DNA from: Flavimobilis marinus | GTDB lineage: Bacteria; Actinomycetota; Actinomycetes; Actinomycetales; Cellulomonadaceae | NCBI RefSeq assembly: GCF_900113055.1 | Contig: NZ_FONZ01000002.1 | Coordinates: 310,001 to 374,000 of the forward strand | Reading direction: 5' to 3' | DNA: 64,000 nucleotides | Part shown: positions 19,628 to 29,275 of the stretch, in pieces | Layout: every line of letters begins with the position of its first letter | Numbering within the stretch: position 1 is the stretch's first letter | Notes under the pieces: model-generated | Told to the model about the DNA's origin: nothing | The model's input: only the letters and a program-made list of their open reading frames with translations | Databases searched by the model: none | Translations under genes and position numbers: made by a program

Positions 19628-20580
19628 TCACCGGCCTCCTGGCGCGTCTGGGCGTAGCGGTCGGCGTCGAGGTCCTCCACGAACACCTTCTGGAGCATGT
19701 GCCAGTCCCACGGGTGCGCGGCGATCGCGCGGCCGAGCGTCGTGACCCAGCCCTGGGTAGCGACGGCGACCTGCTGCTTGCGCGGCAAGGACCTGTCGAT
19801 CTCGACCTCCTCGTGGATCGTCACGACGATCCCCCAGGGGGTCCTGGCCACGCGCCGCCGGGCGCCGCGCAGCCGCTCGTAGCGGATGGAGACCGGGAAC
19901 AGGGGCGCACCGGAGGCGACCGCCAGCGCCGCTGGCCCCGCCGCGACGCGCGCCGTGCGGCCGGCGAGCTCGACTTCGATCCCGCGCGCGGTCAGGTCGC
20001 GGTCGGCCAGCAGGCACACGAGAGTCCCGCCCCGCTCCGCGGTGCGGATCAGCTCGGGGAAGACGCCGTCGTCCCCGAGCGCGAGGATCCGCATGCCGAC
20101 AGACTCGCGGAACTCCAGGAACTCCCGGAACAGGCGGTCGGGCTTGAGGCGCTCCGCGACCGACAGCACGGGCATGAGCGCCACACCGGCCCACGCGCCG
20201 GCGAGGTCCCAGTTGCCCATGTGGCTGAGCGCGGCGACGGCCGAGCCGCCGGCGTCACGCACGCCGATCAGGCCGCCGTCGTCGACGAAGCGCACCCGCG
20301 CGACCAGCTGCTCGCGGCTGGCTCGCCGCAGGGTGAACGCCTCGGCGTAGTAGCGCATGTAGGAGCGCATCGCTCGGTGCGACACCCGGCGCAGCTCCCG
20401 AGGGCTCTGGCCCGGTGCCACGCGGTCGAGGTTGCGCTCGAGCTGGCGCACGCCGCCGCCGCGCCGCGCCCAGGCGACGTCCGCGCCCAGGACGAGCGCG
20501 CCGCGCACGAGCGCGGGCGGCACGACTCCCCCGACGTCCCACGCGAGCTGGAAGAGGGCGCCGGCGTCGGGCCGCCTCAC
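19624..20580 (-). CDS. PIM acyltransferase (PatA/HtrB-like)
   Basis: Acyl-CoA-dependent transferase expected to add a fatty acid to the mannose of PIM1/PIM2. The GTG at 20580 overlaps the upstream gene's stop (GTGA) and gives 318 residues. The catalytic H-x4-D motif is seen in SHMGNWDLAG (about residues 120-129) together with ILALGDDG and the glycine-rich segment around VCLLADRDLTARGI of the lysophospholipid acyltransferase superfamily. It lies immediately upstream of pimA, overlapping it by 4 bases. Confidence 0.9.
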   Translation of the reverse strand: MRRPDAGALFQLAWDVGGVVPPALVRGALVLGADVAWARRGGGVRQLERNLDRVAPGQSPRELRRVSHRAMRSYMRYYAEAFTLRRASREQLVARVRFVDDGGLIGVRDAGGSAVAALSHMGNWDLAGAWAGVALMPVLSVAERLKPDRLFREFLEFRESVGMRILALGDDGVFPELIRTAERGGTLVCLLADRDLTARGIEVELAGRTARVAAGPAALAVASGAPLFPVSIRYERLRGARRRVARTPWGIVVTIHEEVEIDRSLPRKQQVAVATQGWVTTLGRAIAAHPWDWHMLQKVFVEDLDADRYAQTRQEAGE

Positions 20581-21206
20581 GGCGTCTCGCGCGCCACGAC
20601 GGCCGAGTGCTCGGCCGCCTGGCGGTGCACGGTCGCCATGCGCTGGCCGATCGTCACGGCCGCGGCGACGGCGAGCACCCCGAGGGCCCAGACGAGCACG
20701 GCGTCGGGCAGGCCCAGCCCCACGAGCAGCGCGGCGACGAGGGCGACCGTGATGCGGTCGGCGCGCTCGGCGATCCCCACCGCCGCAGTCATCCCGAGCC
20801 CCTCGGCACGAGCCCGCGCGTAAGGCACCACGGCGCCGAGCGCGAGGCACGCGAGCGCGACCACGAGGCCCGCGTCGTTGTCACGGCCCGCGAGGTACAG
20901 CAGCAGCCCGCTGAAGATCGCCGCGTCGGCCACGCGGTCGAGCGTCGAGTCGAGGAACGCGCCCCACCGGCTCACGCGTCCGGACTCGCGCGCCATCAGG
21001 CCGTCCACCGCGTCCGAGAACACGAACAGCGCGACCACGAGCGCGCCCGCGGTCAGGTGCCCCGCGGGCAAGAGCCACAGAGCCGAAACGACGACGCCCA
21101 GGGTCCCCGCGACGGTCACGGCGTCCGGGCTCACGCCAAGACGGAGCAGCAGGCGCGCGAACGGTCCGAGGACCTTCGCCACTCCGCTGCGCAGGTGGTC
21201 GAGCAT
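20577..21206 (-). CDS. pgsA: Phosphatidylinositol phosphate synthase (CDP-alcohol phosphatidyltransferase)
   Basis: Joins CDP-diacylglycerol and inositol 1-phosphate to make PI-phosphate, the precursor for PimA. The 209-residue, six-helix protein carries the full CDP-alcohol motif D-x2-DG-x2-AR-x8-G-x3-D-x3-D (DAVDGLMAR ... GAFLDSTLD, about residues 66-91). The ATG at 21206 shares one base with the stop of the HIT gene. The first gene group thrS-HIT-pgsA-acyltransferase-pimA is a hallmark of actinobacteria. Confidence 0.92.
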   Translation of the reverse strand: MLDHLRSGVAKVLGPFARLLLRLGVSPDAVTVAGTLGVVVSALWLLPAGHLTAGALVVALFVFSDAVDGLMARESGRVSRWGAFLDSTLDRVADAAIFSGLLLYLAGRDNDAGLVVALACLALGAVVPYARARAEGLGMTAAVGIAERADRITVALVAALLVGLGLPDAVLVWALGVLAVAAAVTIGQRMATVHRQAAEHSAVVARETP

Positions 21207-21775
21207 CAGGAGTCCTTCGGGTCGGAGGTCGGCCAGGCCGCGGCGAGACGTGCCCGGGTGTCGGCGAGCAGCTCCGGCAGCGCCTTGGTGCGCGCCACGA
21301 TCGGCAGGAAGTTCGCGTCCCCCGCCCAACGCGGCACGACGTGCTGGTGCAGGTGAGCGGCGATCCCGGCACCCGCGACGGGGCCCTGGTTCATGCCCAG
21401 GTTGAAACCGGCCGGTGCGGACACGTCGCGCGTGACGCGCATCGCAGTCTGCGTCAGGGCTGCGACGTCCCGCACCTCGGCGTCCGTGAGCTCGGTGTAG
21501 TCGGACACGTGCCGGTACGGGCACACGAGGAGGTGACCGGTGTTGTACGGGAACAGGTTCAGCACCACGTACGCCGCCGCGCCTCGGGCGACGATCAGGG
21601 CCTCGGCGTCGTCGCGTCCGGGCGCGACGCAGAACGGACATGTGTCCTCGCCGTCGTCGTCCGGCTTGCCCTCGCCCTGGATGTACACCATCCGGTGCGG
21701 GGTCCACAGGCGCTCGAAGCCGTCCGGCTCCCCCGGGAAGCTGGCCGACCGCTCGCGTGCGTCGTCGTCGTCCAC
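21206..21775 (-). CDS. HIT-family nucleotide hydrolase/transferase
   Basis: Histidine-triad protein of 189 residues. The triad H-L-H-Q-H-V-V is in AAHLHQHVVPRW (about residues 140-151), and a CPFC-type pair (ACPFC-like DTCPFCVAPGRDDAEA) probably binds zinc, as in the Ap4A phosphorylase-like branch found in this locus in mycobacteria. It starts 6 bases after thrS and is cotranscribed with it. Confidence 0.9.
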   Translation of the reverse strand: MDDDDARERSASFPGEPDGFERLWTPHRMVYIQGEGKPDDDGEDTCPFCVAPGRDDAEALIVARGAAAYVVLNLFPYNTGHLLVCPYRHVSDYTELTDAEVRDVAALTQTAMRVTRDVSAPAGFNLGMNQGPVAGAGIAAHLHQHVVPRWAGDANFLPIVARTKALPELLADTRARLAAAWPTSDPKDS

Positions 21776-21781
21776 CGCCCG

Positions 21782-23803
21782 CTACACCTGCACCCGGGAG
21801 CGGACGGCGGACACGATCCGGTCGACGGCCTCCGCCACCGGGACGCCGTTGTCCTGGCGCCCGTCGCGGTAGCGGAACGACACGGCTCCCGCCTCGACGT
21901 CCTCGCCGCCCGCGATGAGCACGAACGGCACCTTCTGCGTCGACGCGGTGCGGATCTTCTTGGCGAACCGGTCCGTGCCATCGTCGAGCTCGGCGCGGAT
22001 GCCCTGCGCCTTGAGCTGCGCGACGACGTCGGCCAGGTAGTCGTTGAACGGCTCGGCCACGGGGACGGCGACCACCTGCACGGGGGCGAGCCACGCGGGG
22101 AACGCGCCGGCGTAGTGCTCGAGCAGCACGCCGAAGAACCGCTCGAGCGACCCGAAGAGTGCGCGGTGGATCATCACGGGGCGCTGGCGCGACCCGTCCG
22201 CGGCGGCGTACTCGAGGTCGAAGCGCTCGGGCAGGTTGAAGTCCAGCTGGATCGTGGACATCTGCCAGGTGCGGCCGATCGCGTCCCGGGCCTGCACGGA
22301 GATCTTGGGCCCGTAGAAGGCCGCGCCACCCGGGTCCGGCACGAGGTCCAGGCCCGACGACGCGGCGACCTCCTCGAGCGTGCGGGTCGCCTCGTCCCAG
22401 ATGTCGTCGTCGCCGACGAACTTCTCCGGGTTCTTGGTCGAGAGCTCGAGGTAAAAGTCGTCGAGCCCGTAGTCGGCGAGCAGGTCGAGCACGAAGCGCA
22501 GCGTCGACGTGAGCTCGTCCTTCATCTGCTCCTTGGTGCAGTAGATGTGGGCGTCGTCCTGGGTGAGCCCTCGCACGCGGGTGAGCCCGTGCACCACGCC
22601 GGACTTCTCGTACCGGTACACGGTGCCGAACTCGAACAGCCGCAGGGGCAGCTCGCGGTAGGACCGCCCGCGCGCGGCGAAGATCAGGTTGTGCATCGGG
22701 CAGTTCATGGGCTTCAGGTAGTAGTCCTGGCCCGGCTTGCGCAGCGTGCCGTCCTCGTCACGCTCCTCGTCGACGTGCATCGCGGGGAACATGCCGTCGC
22801 GGTACCAGTCCAGGTGGCCCGAGATCTCGTACAGGTGCCCCTTGGTGATGTGCGGGGTGTTGACGAACGAGTACCCGGCGTCGATGTGCCGCCGGCGCGA
22901 GTAGTCCTCCATCTCGGTGCGGATGATGCCGCCCTTGGGATGGAAGACGGGCAGGCCGGAGCCGATCTCGTCGGGGAAGGAGAACAGGTCCATCTCCGCG
23001 CCCAGGCGGCGGTGGTCGCGGCGCTCGGCCTCGGCGAGACGCTCGAGGTGAGCCTTGAGCTCGTCCTTGGTGGGCCACGCGGTGCCGTACACGCGCTGCA
23101 GCTGCGGGTTCTTCTCGCTGCCGCGCCAGTACGCGGCGGCCGAGCGCATCAGCTGGAAGCCGTTGCCGATCAGCTTGGTGCTGGGCAGGTGCGGGCCACG
23201 GCACAGGTCCTGCCAGGCGACCTCGCCCCCGCGACGCTTGTTCTGGTAGATGCTCAGCTCGCCAGCGCCGACCTCGACCGACGCGCCCTCGGCCGCGGCC
23301 GCAGCGTCGCCGGAACCCTTGAGGCCGATCAGCTCGATCTTGTACGGCTCGTCCGCGAGCTCGGCGTGGGCCTCGGCGTCGGTCACGACCCAGCGGTGGA
23401 AGGTCTGGCCCTCCTTGATGATCCGCATCATCGCCTTCTCGAGGGCCTTGAGGTCCTCGGGCGTGAACGGCTGCGCGACGTCGAAGTCGTAGTAGAAGCC
23501 GTCCTTGATGGGCGGGCCGATGCCGAGCTTGGCGTCGGGGTTGACCTGCTGCACCGCCTGGGCGAGGACGTGTGCGGCCGAGTGGCGCAGGACGGCGAGG
23601 CCGTCCTCGGAGTCGATCGTCACCGACTCGATCTCAGCGCCCGCGTGCACGGTCTCCGTGAGGTCCTTGAGCTCGCCGTCCACGCGCATGACGACGACGT
23701 CCCGGCGCTCCGCGAAGAGCTCGGTGCCCGTCGTGCCCACCGGGACCGTCGTGGGGACGGAGTCGACGGTCGCGACGACGGATACGAGCTCAGACTCGGA
23801 CAC
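21782..23803 (-). CDS. thrS: Threonine--tRNA ligase
   Basis: Class II synthetase for threonine, 673 residues. Order: TGS-like N-terminus (about 20-85), editing domain with [11 protein letters not shown] (H-x3-H) and the later zinc-like C-x3-H in the second additional domain, catalytic core with [10 protein letters not shown], motif 2 [30 protein letters not shown], motif 3 [13 protein letters not shown], and a C-terminal anticodon-binding domain. No T-box leader was recognised upstream; the 105-base spacer holds a hairpin. Confidence 0.97.
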   Translation of the reverse strand: MSESELVSVVATVDSVPTTVPVGTTGTELFAERRDVVVMRVDGELKDLTETVHAGAEIESVTIDSEDGLAVLRHSAAHVLAQAVQQVNPDAKLGIGPPIKDGFYYDFDVAQPFTPEDLKALEKAMMRIIKEGQTFHRWVVTDAEAHAELADEPYKIELIGLKGSGDAAAAAEGASVEVGAGELSIYQNKRRGGEVAWQDLCRGPHLPSTKLIGNGFQLMRSAAAYWRGSEKNPQLQRVYGTAWPTKDELKAHLERLAEAERRDHRRLGAEMDLFSFPDEIGSGLPVFHPKGGIIRTEMEDYSRRRHIDAGYSFVNTPHITKGHLYEISGHLDWYRDGMFPAMHVDEERDEDGTLRKPGQDYYLKPMNCPMHNLIFAARGRSYRELPLRLFEFGTVYRYEKSGVVHGLTRVRGLTQDDAHIYCTKEQMKDELTSTLRFVLDLLADYGLDDFYLELSTKNPEKFVGDDDIWDEATRTLEEVAASSGLDLVPDPGGAAFYGPKISVQARDAIGRTWQMSTIQLDFNLPERFDLEYAAADGSRQRPVMIHRALFGSLERFFGVLLEHYAGAFPAWLAPVQVVAVPVAEPFNDYLADVVAQLKAQGIRAELDDGTDRFAKKIRTASTQKVPFVLIAGGEDVEAGAVSFRYRDGRQDNGVPVAEAVDRIVSAVRSRVQV

Positions 23804-23831
23804 AGTGGTTCTCCTACGAGGTGCATGGGGC

Positions 23832-23857
23832 GGAGACGTCCGAGGGCGGACGTCTCC
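23832..23857 (-). terminator. Hairpin between dacB-like gene and thrS
   Basis: Perfect 11-base stem GGAGACGTCCG / CGGACGTCTCC with a 4-base loop, 51 bases after the stop of the upstream carboxypeptidase gene and 28 bases before the thrS start. Most simply a terminator for the upstream gene; a role as a leader structure for thrS is the alternative. Confidence 0.5.
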
Positions 23858-23908
23858 CCCGATGCTACCGACCGCCCTGCCGTAGGTCGTGCACCGCGCC
23901 GGTCCGGG

Positions 23909-25285
23909 TCAGGAGCAGCCGTGCACCGCGGCTGCGATCTCGTCGATGCGCTGGCGTGCGTCCTGCACGGCCTTGTCGCCTCGCGGCAGCGAGTTGACCA
24001 TGATCGAGAACGCCTTGAGACGCCCGTCCGCACCCACGGTGTAGCCGGACAGCGCCTGCTCGTGCTCGAGCGTCCCCGTCTTGGCGACGACGGCACCCTG
24101 GGCGCAGCGAGCCGCCTGCGAGGTGAACCGGTAGTAGCCGGAGTGGAGGGAGCCCGTGCGGCCGGCGATCGGCAGGCTCGTGTCCGAGAAGAGGAGCTGG
24201 CTCAGGCGCGGGTGCGCCGCGGCGTCCGCAGCGACGGTGAGGAGCGAGGTCATGGTGGTCGTCCGCACACGGTTGGCGGGAGAGAGCCCGGAGCCGTCCA
24301 CGACGGTCAGCCCGGTGACGTCGACACCGAGGCGCTTCAACGTGCGCGTGGTGGCCTTCGCTCCCCCGCGGAACGTTGCGGTGTAGCCGGCGTCGACCGC
24401 CAGGTGGCGGAACAGGACCTCCGCCACCTCGTTGTCCGAGACCCGGAGCATCCGTGCGACGAGCTCGCCCACGGGCTCGCTGGTCACGGAGGCGACGGGA
24501 CGTGCCTTGGCCGACGTCGAGGTCACCTTGCCGCCGAACTTCACCACCCAGCCACGAGGCAGGTCCTTCTTCAGACGCTTCATGTAGTACGAGGTGGCGG
24601 AGCGCGCGGAGTCGCTCGACGACCCGACGGTGCGCAGCGTGGCCCGCACCGGCCGGATGATGCGGTTCGGGTAACCGCCGTAGCGCCACGAGGCGTGCTT
24701 GGTCGCCCCTCGGAACAGCGAGTCGTCCAGCCGCACGTGCACGACGTGCTTGCCCTTCGACTTCGCGGGCGCCTTGGCGCGCAGCGCCGCTGCCGTCTGC
24801 GTGGCGAGGTCGCGGATCTTCGCGTTGGTCAGCGCAGGGTCGCCGCCTGAGACGAACGTGACGGTGCGCGAGCGGCCGGTGCGCTTGACCGCCGTCGTGA
24901 ACACGCGGTCCGGCCCGAGCGCCTCGAGCGCGGCGACGGCGGTCAGCAGCTTCTGGTTCGACGCCGGCACCCGGGCGAGGACCGTCTTGCGGCCGTAGAC
25001 CTGCGCGCCCGAGGCGACGTCGGTCACCTCGATCGAGAGCGCCTTGCCGAGCTTGCTCCCGGCGAGGCTGCCCACGCGAGCGGCGAGCCGGGCGTCGGCA
25101 GTGGGCTGGTCGGCGACGACGGCGGCGGGGTCGGGAGGCCAGATGCCGGCGTGCGCGGCGGGTGCCAGGCCGAGGGTCAGCGCGGCGGTGAGAGCTGCCG
25201 CCAGCGCGACGATGCGGCGAGGACGGCGAGAGGGCTGCGGCTGCGCGGCCGACGCGAGGGCTGTGGTGGTCACAGGCTGAACCAT
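23909..25285 (-). CDS. dacB: D-alanyl-D-alanine carboxypeptidase/endopeptidase (PBP4 family)
   Basis: Exported penicillin-binding protein of the S13 family, trimming or opening peptidoglycan cross-links. With the ATG at 25285 (GGTGG before it) it is 458 residues; a GTG 36 bases earlier has no better site. A signal peptide with a helix at about 23-42 ends at A-H-A. Catalytic set: S-x-x-K as SNQK (about 109-112), DGSGLSPANRV, and KTG in VVAKTGTLEHEQALSG. The large insertion between the first two motifs is typical of PBP4. It is divergent from the ABC transporter operon over 146 bases. Confidence 0.92.
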   Translation of the reverse strand: MVQPVTTTALASAAQPQPSRRPRRIVALAAALTAALTLGLAPAAHAGIWPPDPAAVVADQPTADARLAARVGSLAGSKLGKALSIEVTDVASGAQVYGRKTVLARVPASNQKLLTAVAALEALGPDRVFTTAVKRTGRSRTVTFVSGGDPALTNAKIRDLATQTAAALRAKAPAKSKGKHVVHVRLDDSLFRGATKHASWRYGGYPNRIIRPVRATLRTVGSSSDSARSATSYYMKRLKKDLPRGWVVKFGGKVTSTSAKARPVASVTSEPVGELVARMLRVSDNEVAEVLFRHLAVDAGYTATFRGGAKATTRTLKRLGVDVTGLTVVDGSGLSPANRVRTTTMTSLLTVAADAAAHPRLSQLLFSDTSLPIAGRTGSLHSGYYRFTSQAARCAQGAVVAKTGTLEHEQALSGYTVGADGRLKAFSIMVNSLPRGDKAVQDARQRIDEIAAAVHGCS

Positions 25286-25431
25286 CGACCATCCACCGCC
25301 CCAGATCAAGGTTTCCGTCACAACTACGAGGTTTCGTGAGCGACGGCGGTGATCCCGCGCGCGGTGTCACCTGTCAGCAGTAGCCTCGTCTCCATGCCCC
25401 GCCACGCCCGCCCTCGCCCGCGTCCCGCCGC

Positions 25432-26256
25432 ATGATCGAGCTGCGGGGGGTCTCCAAGCGATTCGGCGGCGGCACGGACGCCGTCCTGGACCTCGACCTC
25501 GTCATCCCGGCCCACCAGGTCACTGTGCTCGTCGGTTCCTCCGGCTCGGGCAAGACGACGGTGCTGCGCATGATCAACCGGATGGTCGAGCCCACCGCCG
25601 GCACGGTCCTGATCGACGGTGACGACGTCGCCGCGCTCGACCCCGTGCGGCTGCGCCGCCGCATCGGCTACGTCATGCAGAGCTCAGGGCTGCTTCCCCA
25701 CCGCCGCGTCCTCGACAACGTCGCGACCGTGCTGCGGCTCAACGGGATGGGACGGCGGGACGCCCAGGCCCGCGCGCTGGAGACCATGGACACCGTCGGC
25801 CTGGACCGCGCCATGGCAGACCGCTACCCGCACCAGCTCTCCGGCGGTCAGCAGCAGCGGGTCGGGGTGGCCCGAGCACTCGCGGCCGACCCCAACATCC
25901 TGCTCATGGACGAGCCGTTCGGCGCCGTCGACCCGATCGTCCGGACGGACCTCCAGGACGAGCTGCTCCGCATCCAGAACCAGCTCGCCAAGACGATCGT
26001 CCTGGTCACCCACGACATCGACGAGGCCTTCCGGGTGGGCGACCGCGTCGTGATCCTCCGTGAGGGTGGCCGGATCGCCCAGCAGGGCACGCCAGCTCAG
26101 ATCATGGCCGCGCCAGCGGACCAGTTCGTCGCTGACTTCGTCGGGGTGACGCGCGGGCGTCGGTCGTTGCAGGTGCGCGTGCAGGACGGGCGCCGCATCG
26201 TCGTCGACGCCGAGGGCCGGCCGGCAGGAGTCCTCGAGGAGGAGCCCACCGCATGA
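25432..26256 (+). CDS. Quaternary-amine ABC transporter ATP-binding protein (OpuCA/ProV-like)
   Basis: ATPase of an osmoprotectant-type importer; 274 residues. Walker A GSSGSGKTT, Q-loop QSSGLLPHR, signature LSGGQQQRVGVARALA, Walker B ILLMDEPFGAVD and the H-loop THDIDEA are all present. The order DPIVRTDLQDELLRIQ after the D-loop is characteristic of the glycine betaine/carnitine/choline branch. No CBS domains follow, unlike Bacillus OpuCA, so the protein is short. It overlaps the first permease by 4 bases. Confidence 0.93.
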   Translation: MIELRGVSKRFGGGTDAVLDLDLVIPAHQVTVLVGSSGSGKTTVLRMINRMVEPTAGTVLIDGDDVAALDPVRLRRRIGYVMQSSGLLPHRRVLDNVATVLRLNGMGRRDAQARALETMDTVGLDRAMADRYPHQLSGGQQQRVGVARALAADPNILLMDEPFGAVDPIVRTDLQDELLRIQNQLAKTIVLVTHDIDEAFRVGDRVVILREGGRIAQQGTPAQIMAAPADQFVADFVGVTRGRRSLQVRVQDGRRIVVDAEGRPAGVLEEEPTA

Positions 26257-26933
26257 GCTGGATCGGCGCGAACCTCGAGCTGATCGCCGACCTCGCGGTC
26301 CGCCACGCGCTGCTCTGCGTGGTCCCGATCCTCGCGGGGCTCGCCCTCGCTCTCCCCCTCGGCACGCTCGCCTGGCGCGTGCGCCCCCTGCGCGCGGCCA
26401 TCCTGACGGTGGTCGGGCTGGCCTACACCATCCCGTCCCTCGCGCTGTTCGTGCTGCTCCCCCCGCTGCTCGGCATCAGCTTCCTCAGCGAGGCGAACGT
26501 GGTGATCGCCATGTCGATCTATGCGGTCGCCCTGATGACACGGTCCGTCACCGAGGGGCTGGCGTCCGTCGACCCCTCTGTGCGCCAGGCCGCGGTCGCC
26601 CTCGGCTACTCGCCGTGGCGACGGTTCTGGGCGGTCGACCTCCCCCTCGCGGGGCCGGTGCTCCTCGCCGGGCTGCGGGTCGTGGCCGTGAGCACGGTCA
26701 GCCTCGTCACCGTCGGGGTGCTGGTCGGCATCCGCAGCCTGGGCTACCTGTTCATGGACGGGCTGCAGCGCGGCATCCCGGAGGAGATCGTCGCGGGAAT
26801 CGCCGCGACGGTGCTCATCGCGCTCCTGTTCGACCTCGCCCTCGTCCTGGTCGGCCGGGTACTGCTGCCCTGGACGCGCCGCCCGAGCCGGCGTGCCGCA
26901 CGGCTGCGACTGACCGCGAGGGGGGCCGCGTGA
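26253..26933 (+). CDS. Osmoprotectant ABC transporter permease 1 (OpuCB-like)
   Basis: Membrane subunit of 226 residues with about five helices. The permease coupling motif is seen as VDPSVRQAAVALGYSPWRRFWAVDLPLAGP (E/D-A-A-x3-G-x9-I-x-L-P type). Short N-terminus and lack of a substrate-binding domain match the OpuCB/YehW kind. It overlaps both neighbours by four bases within the four-gene importer operon. Confidence 0.9.
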   Translation: MSWIGANLELIADLAVRHALLCVVPILAGLALALPLGTLAWRVRPLRAAILTVVGLAYTIPSLALFVLLPPLLGISFLSEANVVIAMSIYAVALMTRSVTEGLASVDPSVRQAAVALGYSPWRRFWAVDLPLAGPVLLAGLRVVAVSTVSLVTVGVLVGIRSLGYLFMDGLQRGIPEEIVAGIAATVLIALLFDLALVLVGRVLLPWTRRPSRRAARLRLTARGAA

Positions 26934-27625
26934 ACCTCTTCCGCGACGCGCTCGCCTGGCTCCTCGATCCCGCGCAGCACACCGGCGCCGGGCGGATCGC
27001 AGCCCGGGTGCTCGAGCACCTCGGGTACACGCTGCTCGCGCTGGCAGTCGCCGCGCTCGTGGCGATCCCGCTGGGCTACCTGATCGGGCACACGGGTCGC
27101 GGACGTCAGCTGGCCGTCGCGCTGTCGGGCGCCGCGCGCGCGCTTCCGTCCCTCGGGCTGCTCACCGTCCTGACGCTCGCGGTCGGTATCGGTGATGCCT
27201 GGCTCGCGGCCACCGTGGTGCTCGTCGTCCTCGGGATCCCGTCGGTGCTGGCCGGCGCGTACGCCGGTCTGGAGGCGATCGACCGTGACGTGATCGACGC
27301 AGCACGCGCGACCGGCATGACCGAGTGGCAGGTTCTCGCGCGCGTCGAGGCTCCGCTCGGGCTGCCGCTCCTCGTCGGCGGCCTGCGCAGCGCGGCGCTG
27401 CAGATCGTCGCGACGGCGGTCCTCGCCTCGTACGTCGGGCTCGGCGGGCTCGGCATCTACATCCAGCGTGGGATCGCGCTGCGCTCCTACGACGAGATGC
27501 TTGGCGGGGCGCTGCTCATCGTCGCGCTCGCCGTCGTCGTCGACGCCGTCCTGGCCGCGGCTGCCCGCGTGGCGCGGACGATCGCCGCTCCGGCGCGACA
27601 GCCCGCCGTGCACACAGCAGACTGA
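26930..27625 (+). CDS. Osmoprotectant ABC transporter permease 2 (OpuCD-like)
   Basis: Second membrane subunit, 231 residues from a GTG that overlaps the preceding stop (GTGA). The coupling segment is DRDVIDAARATGMTEWQVLARVEAPLGLPLL; the helix with ALPSLGLLTVLTLAVG and the GLGGLGIYIQRG motif are typical of glycine betaine/choline permeases. Together with permease 1 it forms a heterodimeric channel. Confidence 0.9.
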   Translation: MNLFRDALAWLLDPAQHTGAGRIAARVLEHLGYTLLALAVAALVAIPLGYLIGHTGRGRQLAVALSGAARALPSLGLLTVLTLAVGIGDAWLAATVVLVVLGIPSVLAGAYAGLEAIDRDVIDAARATGMTEWQVLARVEAPLGLPLLVGGLRSAALQIVATAVLASYVGLGGLGIYIQRGIALRSYDEMLGGALLIVALAVVVDAVLAAAARVARTIAAPARQPAVHTAD

Positions 27626-27662
27626 CCCCAGACAACAGGCTCCAGCGGAAGAGGAACTCCCC

Positions 27663-28637
27663 GTGAACGCTCGCCAGCAGCACCGTCCGACCGTCCGCCG
27701 CTCGCCGCTCCGCGCGCTCGCCGTCCGGGGCGCTGCGGTCACCACGCTCGCCCTCGCGCTCACCGCATGCGGCGGTGGCGAAGACCCGCTCGCCCCGACG
27801 AGCGCGCCCACGGCCACCGGCGAGAGCGGCGGCGACGCGCCCGTCGTCGTCGGCTCGCAGGCGTACTACTCCAACGAGATCCTCGCCGAGATCTACTCCC
27901 AGGCGCTCGAGGCCGACGGCTTCGAGGTCACCCGCCAGTTCCAGATCGGGCAGCGCGACGTCTACCTGGCCGCGATGACGTCCGGCGAGGTCGACGTGCT
28001 CCCGGAGTACTCCGGAAACCTCCTGCAGTTCTACGAGGCGGAGACCGAGGCCCGGTCGCCCGAGGACGTGGCCGCGGCTCTCCCCGACGCGCTGCCCGAA
28101 GGCCTGACCGTCCTCGAGCACGCCGAGGCGCAGGACGCCGACTCCTACACGGTCACGCGCGAGTTCTCGGAGTCGAACGGGATCACCAGCCTCGCCGATC
28201 TCGCCGGCTATGACGGCGACGTCACGATCGGTGGCAATCCCGAGCTCGAGTCGCGGCCGTACGGCCCGTCGGGGCTGCAGGAGCTCTACGACGTGACCGT
28301 CGACTTCGTGGCGATCGGCGACAGCGGCGGCCCCCTGACCCAGGACGCCCTGCGCGACGGCACGATCACGATGGGCAACGTGTACACCGCTGACCCGGTC
28401 CTCGCGGCGGGTGAGCTCGTCGCGCTCGAGGACCCCGAGTCGATGTTCCTCGCGCAGAACGTGCTTCCGCTGGTGGCCGCGGATCGCGCCGAGGAGCTCG
28501 CTGCGACCCTCGACCCGATCAGCGCAGCGCTCACGACCGAGGACCTCGTCGCGATGAACGCACGCAGCCAGGGCGAGCAGCTCGACGCCGCGACCATCGC
28601 CACCGACTGGCTCACCGAAGAGGGGCTGCTGGGCTGA
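27663..28637 (+). CDS. Osmoprotectant ABC transporter substrate-binding lipoprotein (OpuCC-like)
   Basis: Extracellular lipid-anchored binding protein for a quaternary amine (glycine betaine, choline or similar), 324 residues from GTG with GAGGA upstream. Signal peptide with lipobox L-T-A-C at about residue 36. The mature part has VVVGSQAYYSNEILAEIYSQ, EVDVLPEYSGNLLQFY and VYTADPVLAAGELVALEDP, as in the OpuAC family two-domain fold. Its stop shares a base with the start of the DinB-like gene. Confidence 0.92.
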   Translation: MNARQQHRPTVRRSPLRALAVRGAAVTTLALALTACGGGEDPLAPTSAPTATGESGGDAPVVVGSQAYYSNEILAEIYSQALEADGFEVTRQFQIGQRDVYLAAMTSGEVDVLPEYSGNLLQFYEAETEARSPEDVAAALPDALPEGLTVLEHAEAQDADSYTVTREFSESNGITSLADLAGYDGDVTIGGNPELESRPYGPSGLQELYDVTVDFVAIGDSGGPLTQDALRDGTITMGNVYTADPVLAAGELVALEDPESMFLAQNVLPLVAADRAEELAATLDPISAALTTEDLVAMNARSQGEQLDAATIATDWLTEEGLLG

Positions 28638-29158
28638 TGAGCGCCACGACGGACCTGCTCGCCGACGCCTTCGGACGCATCCGCGAGGTCGTCCACGAGG
28701 TCCTGGACGGCCTCCCCACCGAGCACCTCGACGTCCGGCCCGATCCGGAGGCGAACTCGATCGCGTGGTTGGTCTGGCACCTGGCACGGGTTCAGGACGA
28801 CCACGTCGCCGACGTCGCCGGCCGTGCGCAGGTGTGGACCGAGGACGGCTGGGCGGAGCGCTTCGGCCTCGACCTTCCGGCCGAGGACATCGGCTACGGG
28901 CACTCGCCCGACGACGTCGCGCGGGTCCGTGGCCTGAGCGCCGAGCTCCTGACGGGGTACGTCGACGCGGTGCACGCGCGCACCCTCGAGTTCGTCGGCA
29001 GCCTGGCGGACGACGATCTCGCACGGGTCGTGGACGAGCGCTGGGACCCGCCCGTGACGCTCGGCGTGCGGCTCGTGAGCGTCGTCTCCGACGACCTCCA
29101 GCACGCCGGCCAGGCGGCCTACCTGGCCGGCATGCTGGGCCGGGGCGCAACAGCCTGA
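28637..29158 (+). CDS. DinB/DUF664-family protein
   Basis: A 173-residue four-helix-bundle protein of the DinB superfamily, which includes metal-dependent thiol transferases such as mycothiol S-transferases. Three candidate metal-binding histidines can be seen: in SIAWLVWHLAR (about residue 48), in QDDHVADV (about 55) and in DDLQHAGQAAYLAG (about 156). It directly follows the importer operon with a TGATG overlap, although no functional link to osmoprotection is evident. Confidence 0.82.
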   Translation: MSATTDLLADAFGRIREVVHEVLDGLPTEHLDVRPDPEANSIAWLVWHLARVQDDHVADVAGRAQVWTEDGWAERFGLDLPAEDIGYGHSPDDVARVRGLSAELLTGYVDAVHARTLEFVGSLADDDLARVVDERWDPPVTLGVRLVSVVSDDLQHAGQAAYLAGMLGRGATA

Positions 29159-29275
29159 CCTGACGGCGGACCACCGGGTCGACGCTCGCGCTGGATAGGG
29201 TGTGGCATCGCCAGCAGGTTCGCATCCAGCGGGCCAGCATCAGCCGCATCGACCGATCAGCGAGGACACCCCGCC

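Noticed and set aside
23804-23908. T-box leader for thrS
   Set aside because: The spacer is too short and lacks a T-box-like conserved sequence; the hairpin fits a terminator.
21341-24850. Very long plus-strand open frame opposite thrS and the PBP4 gene
   Set aside because: It is the antisense of genes with clear motifs, with Arg/His/Ala-rich sequence and no domains; such frames are common in high-GC DNA.
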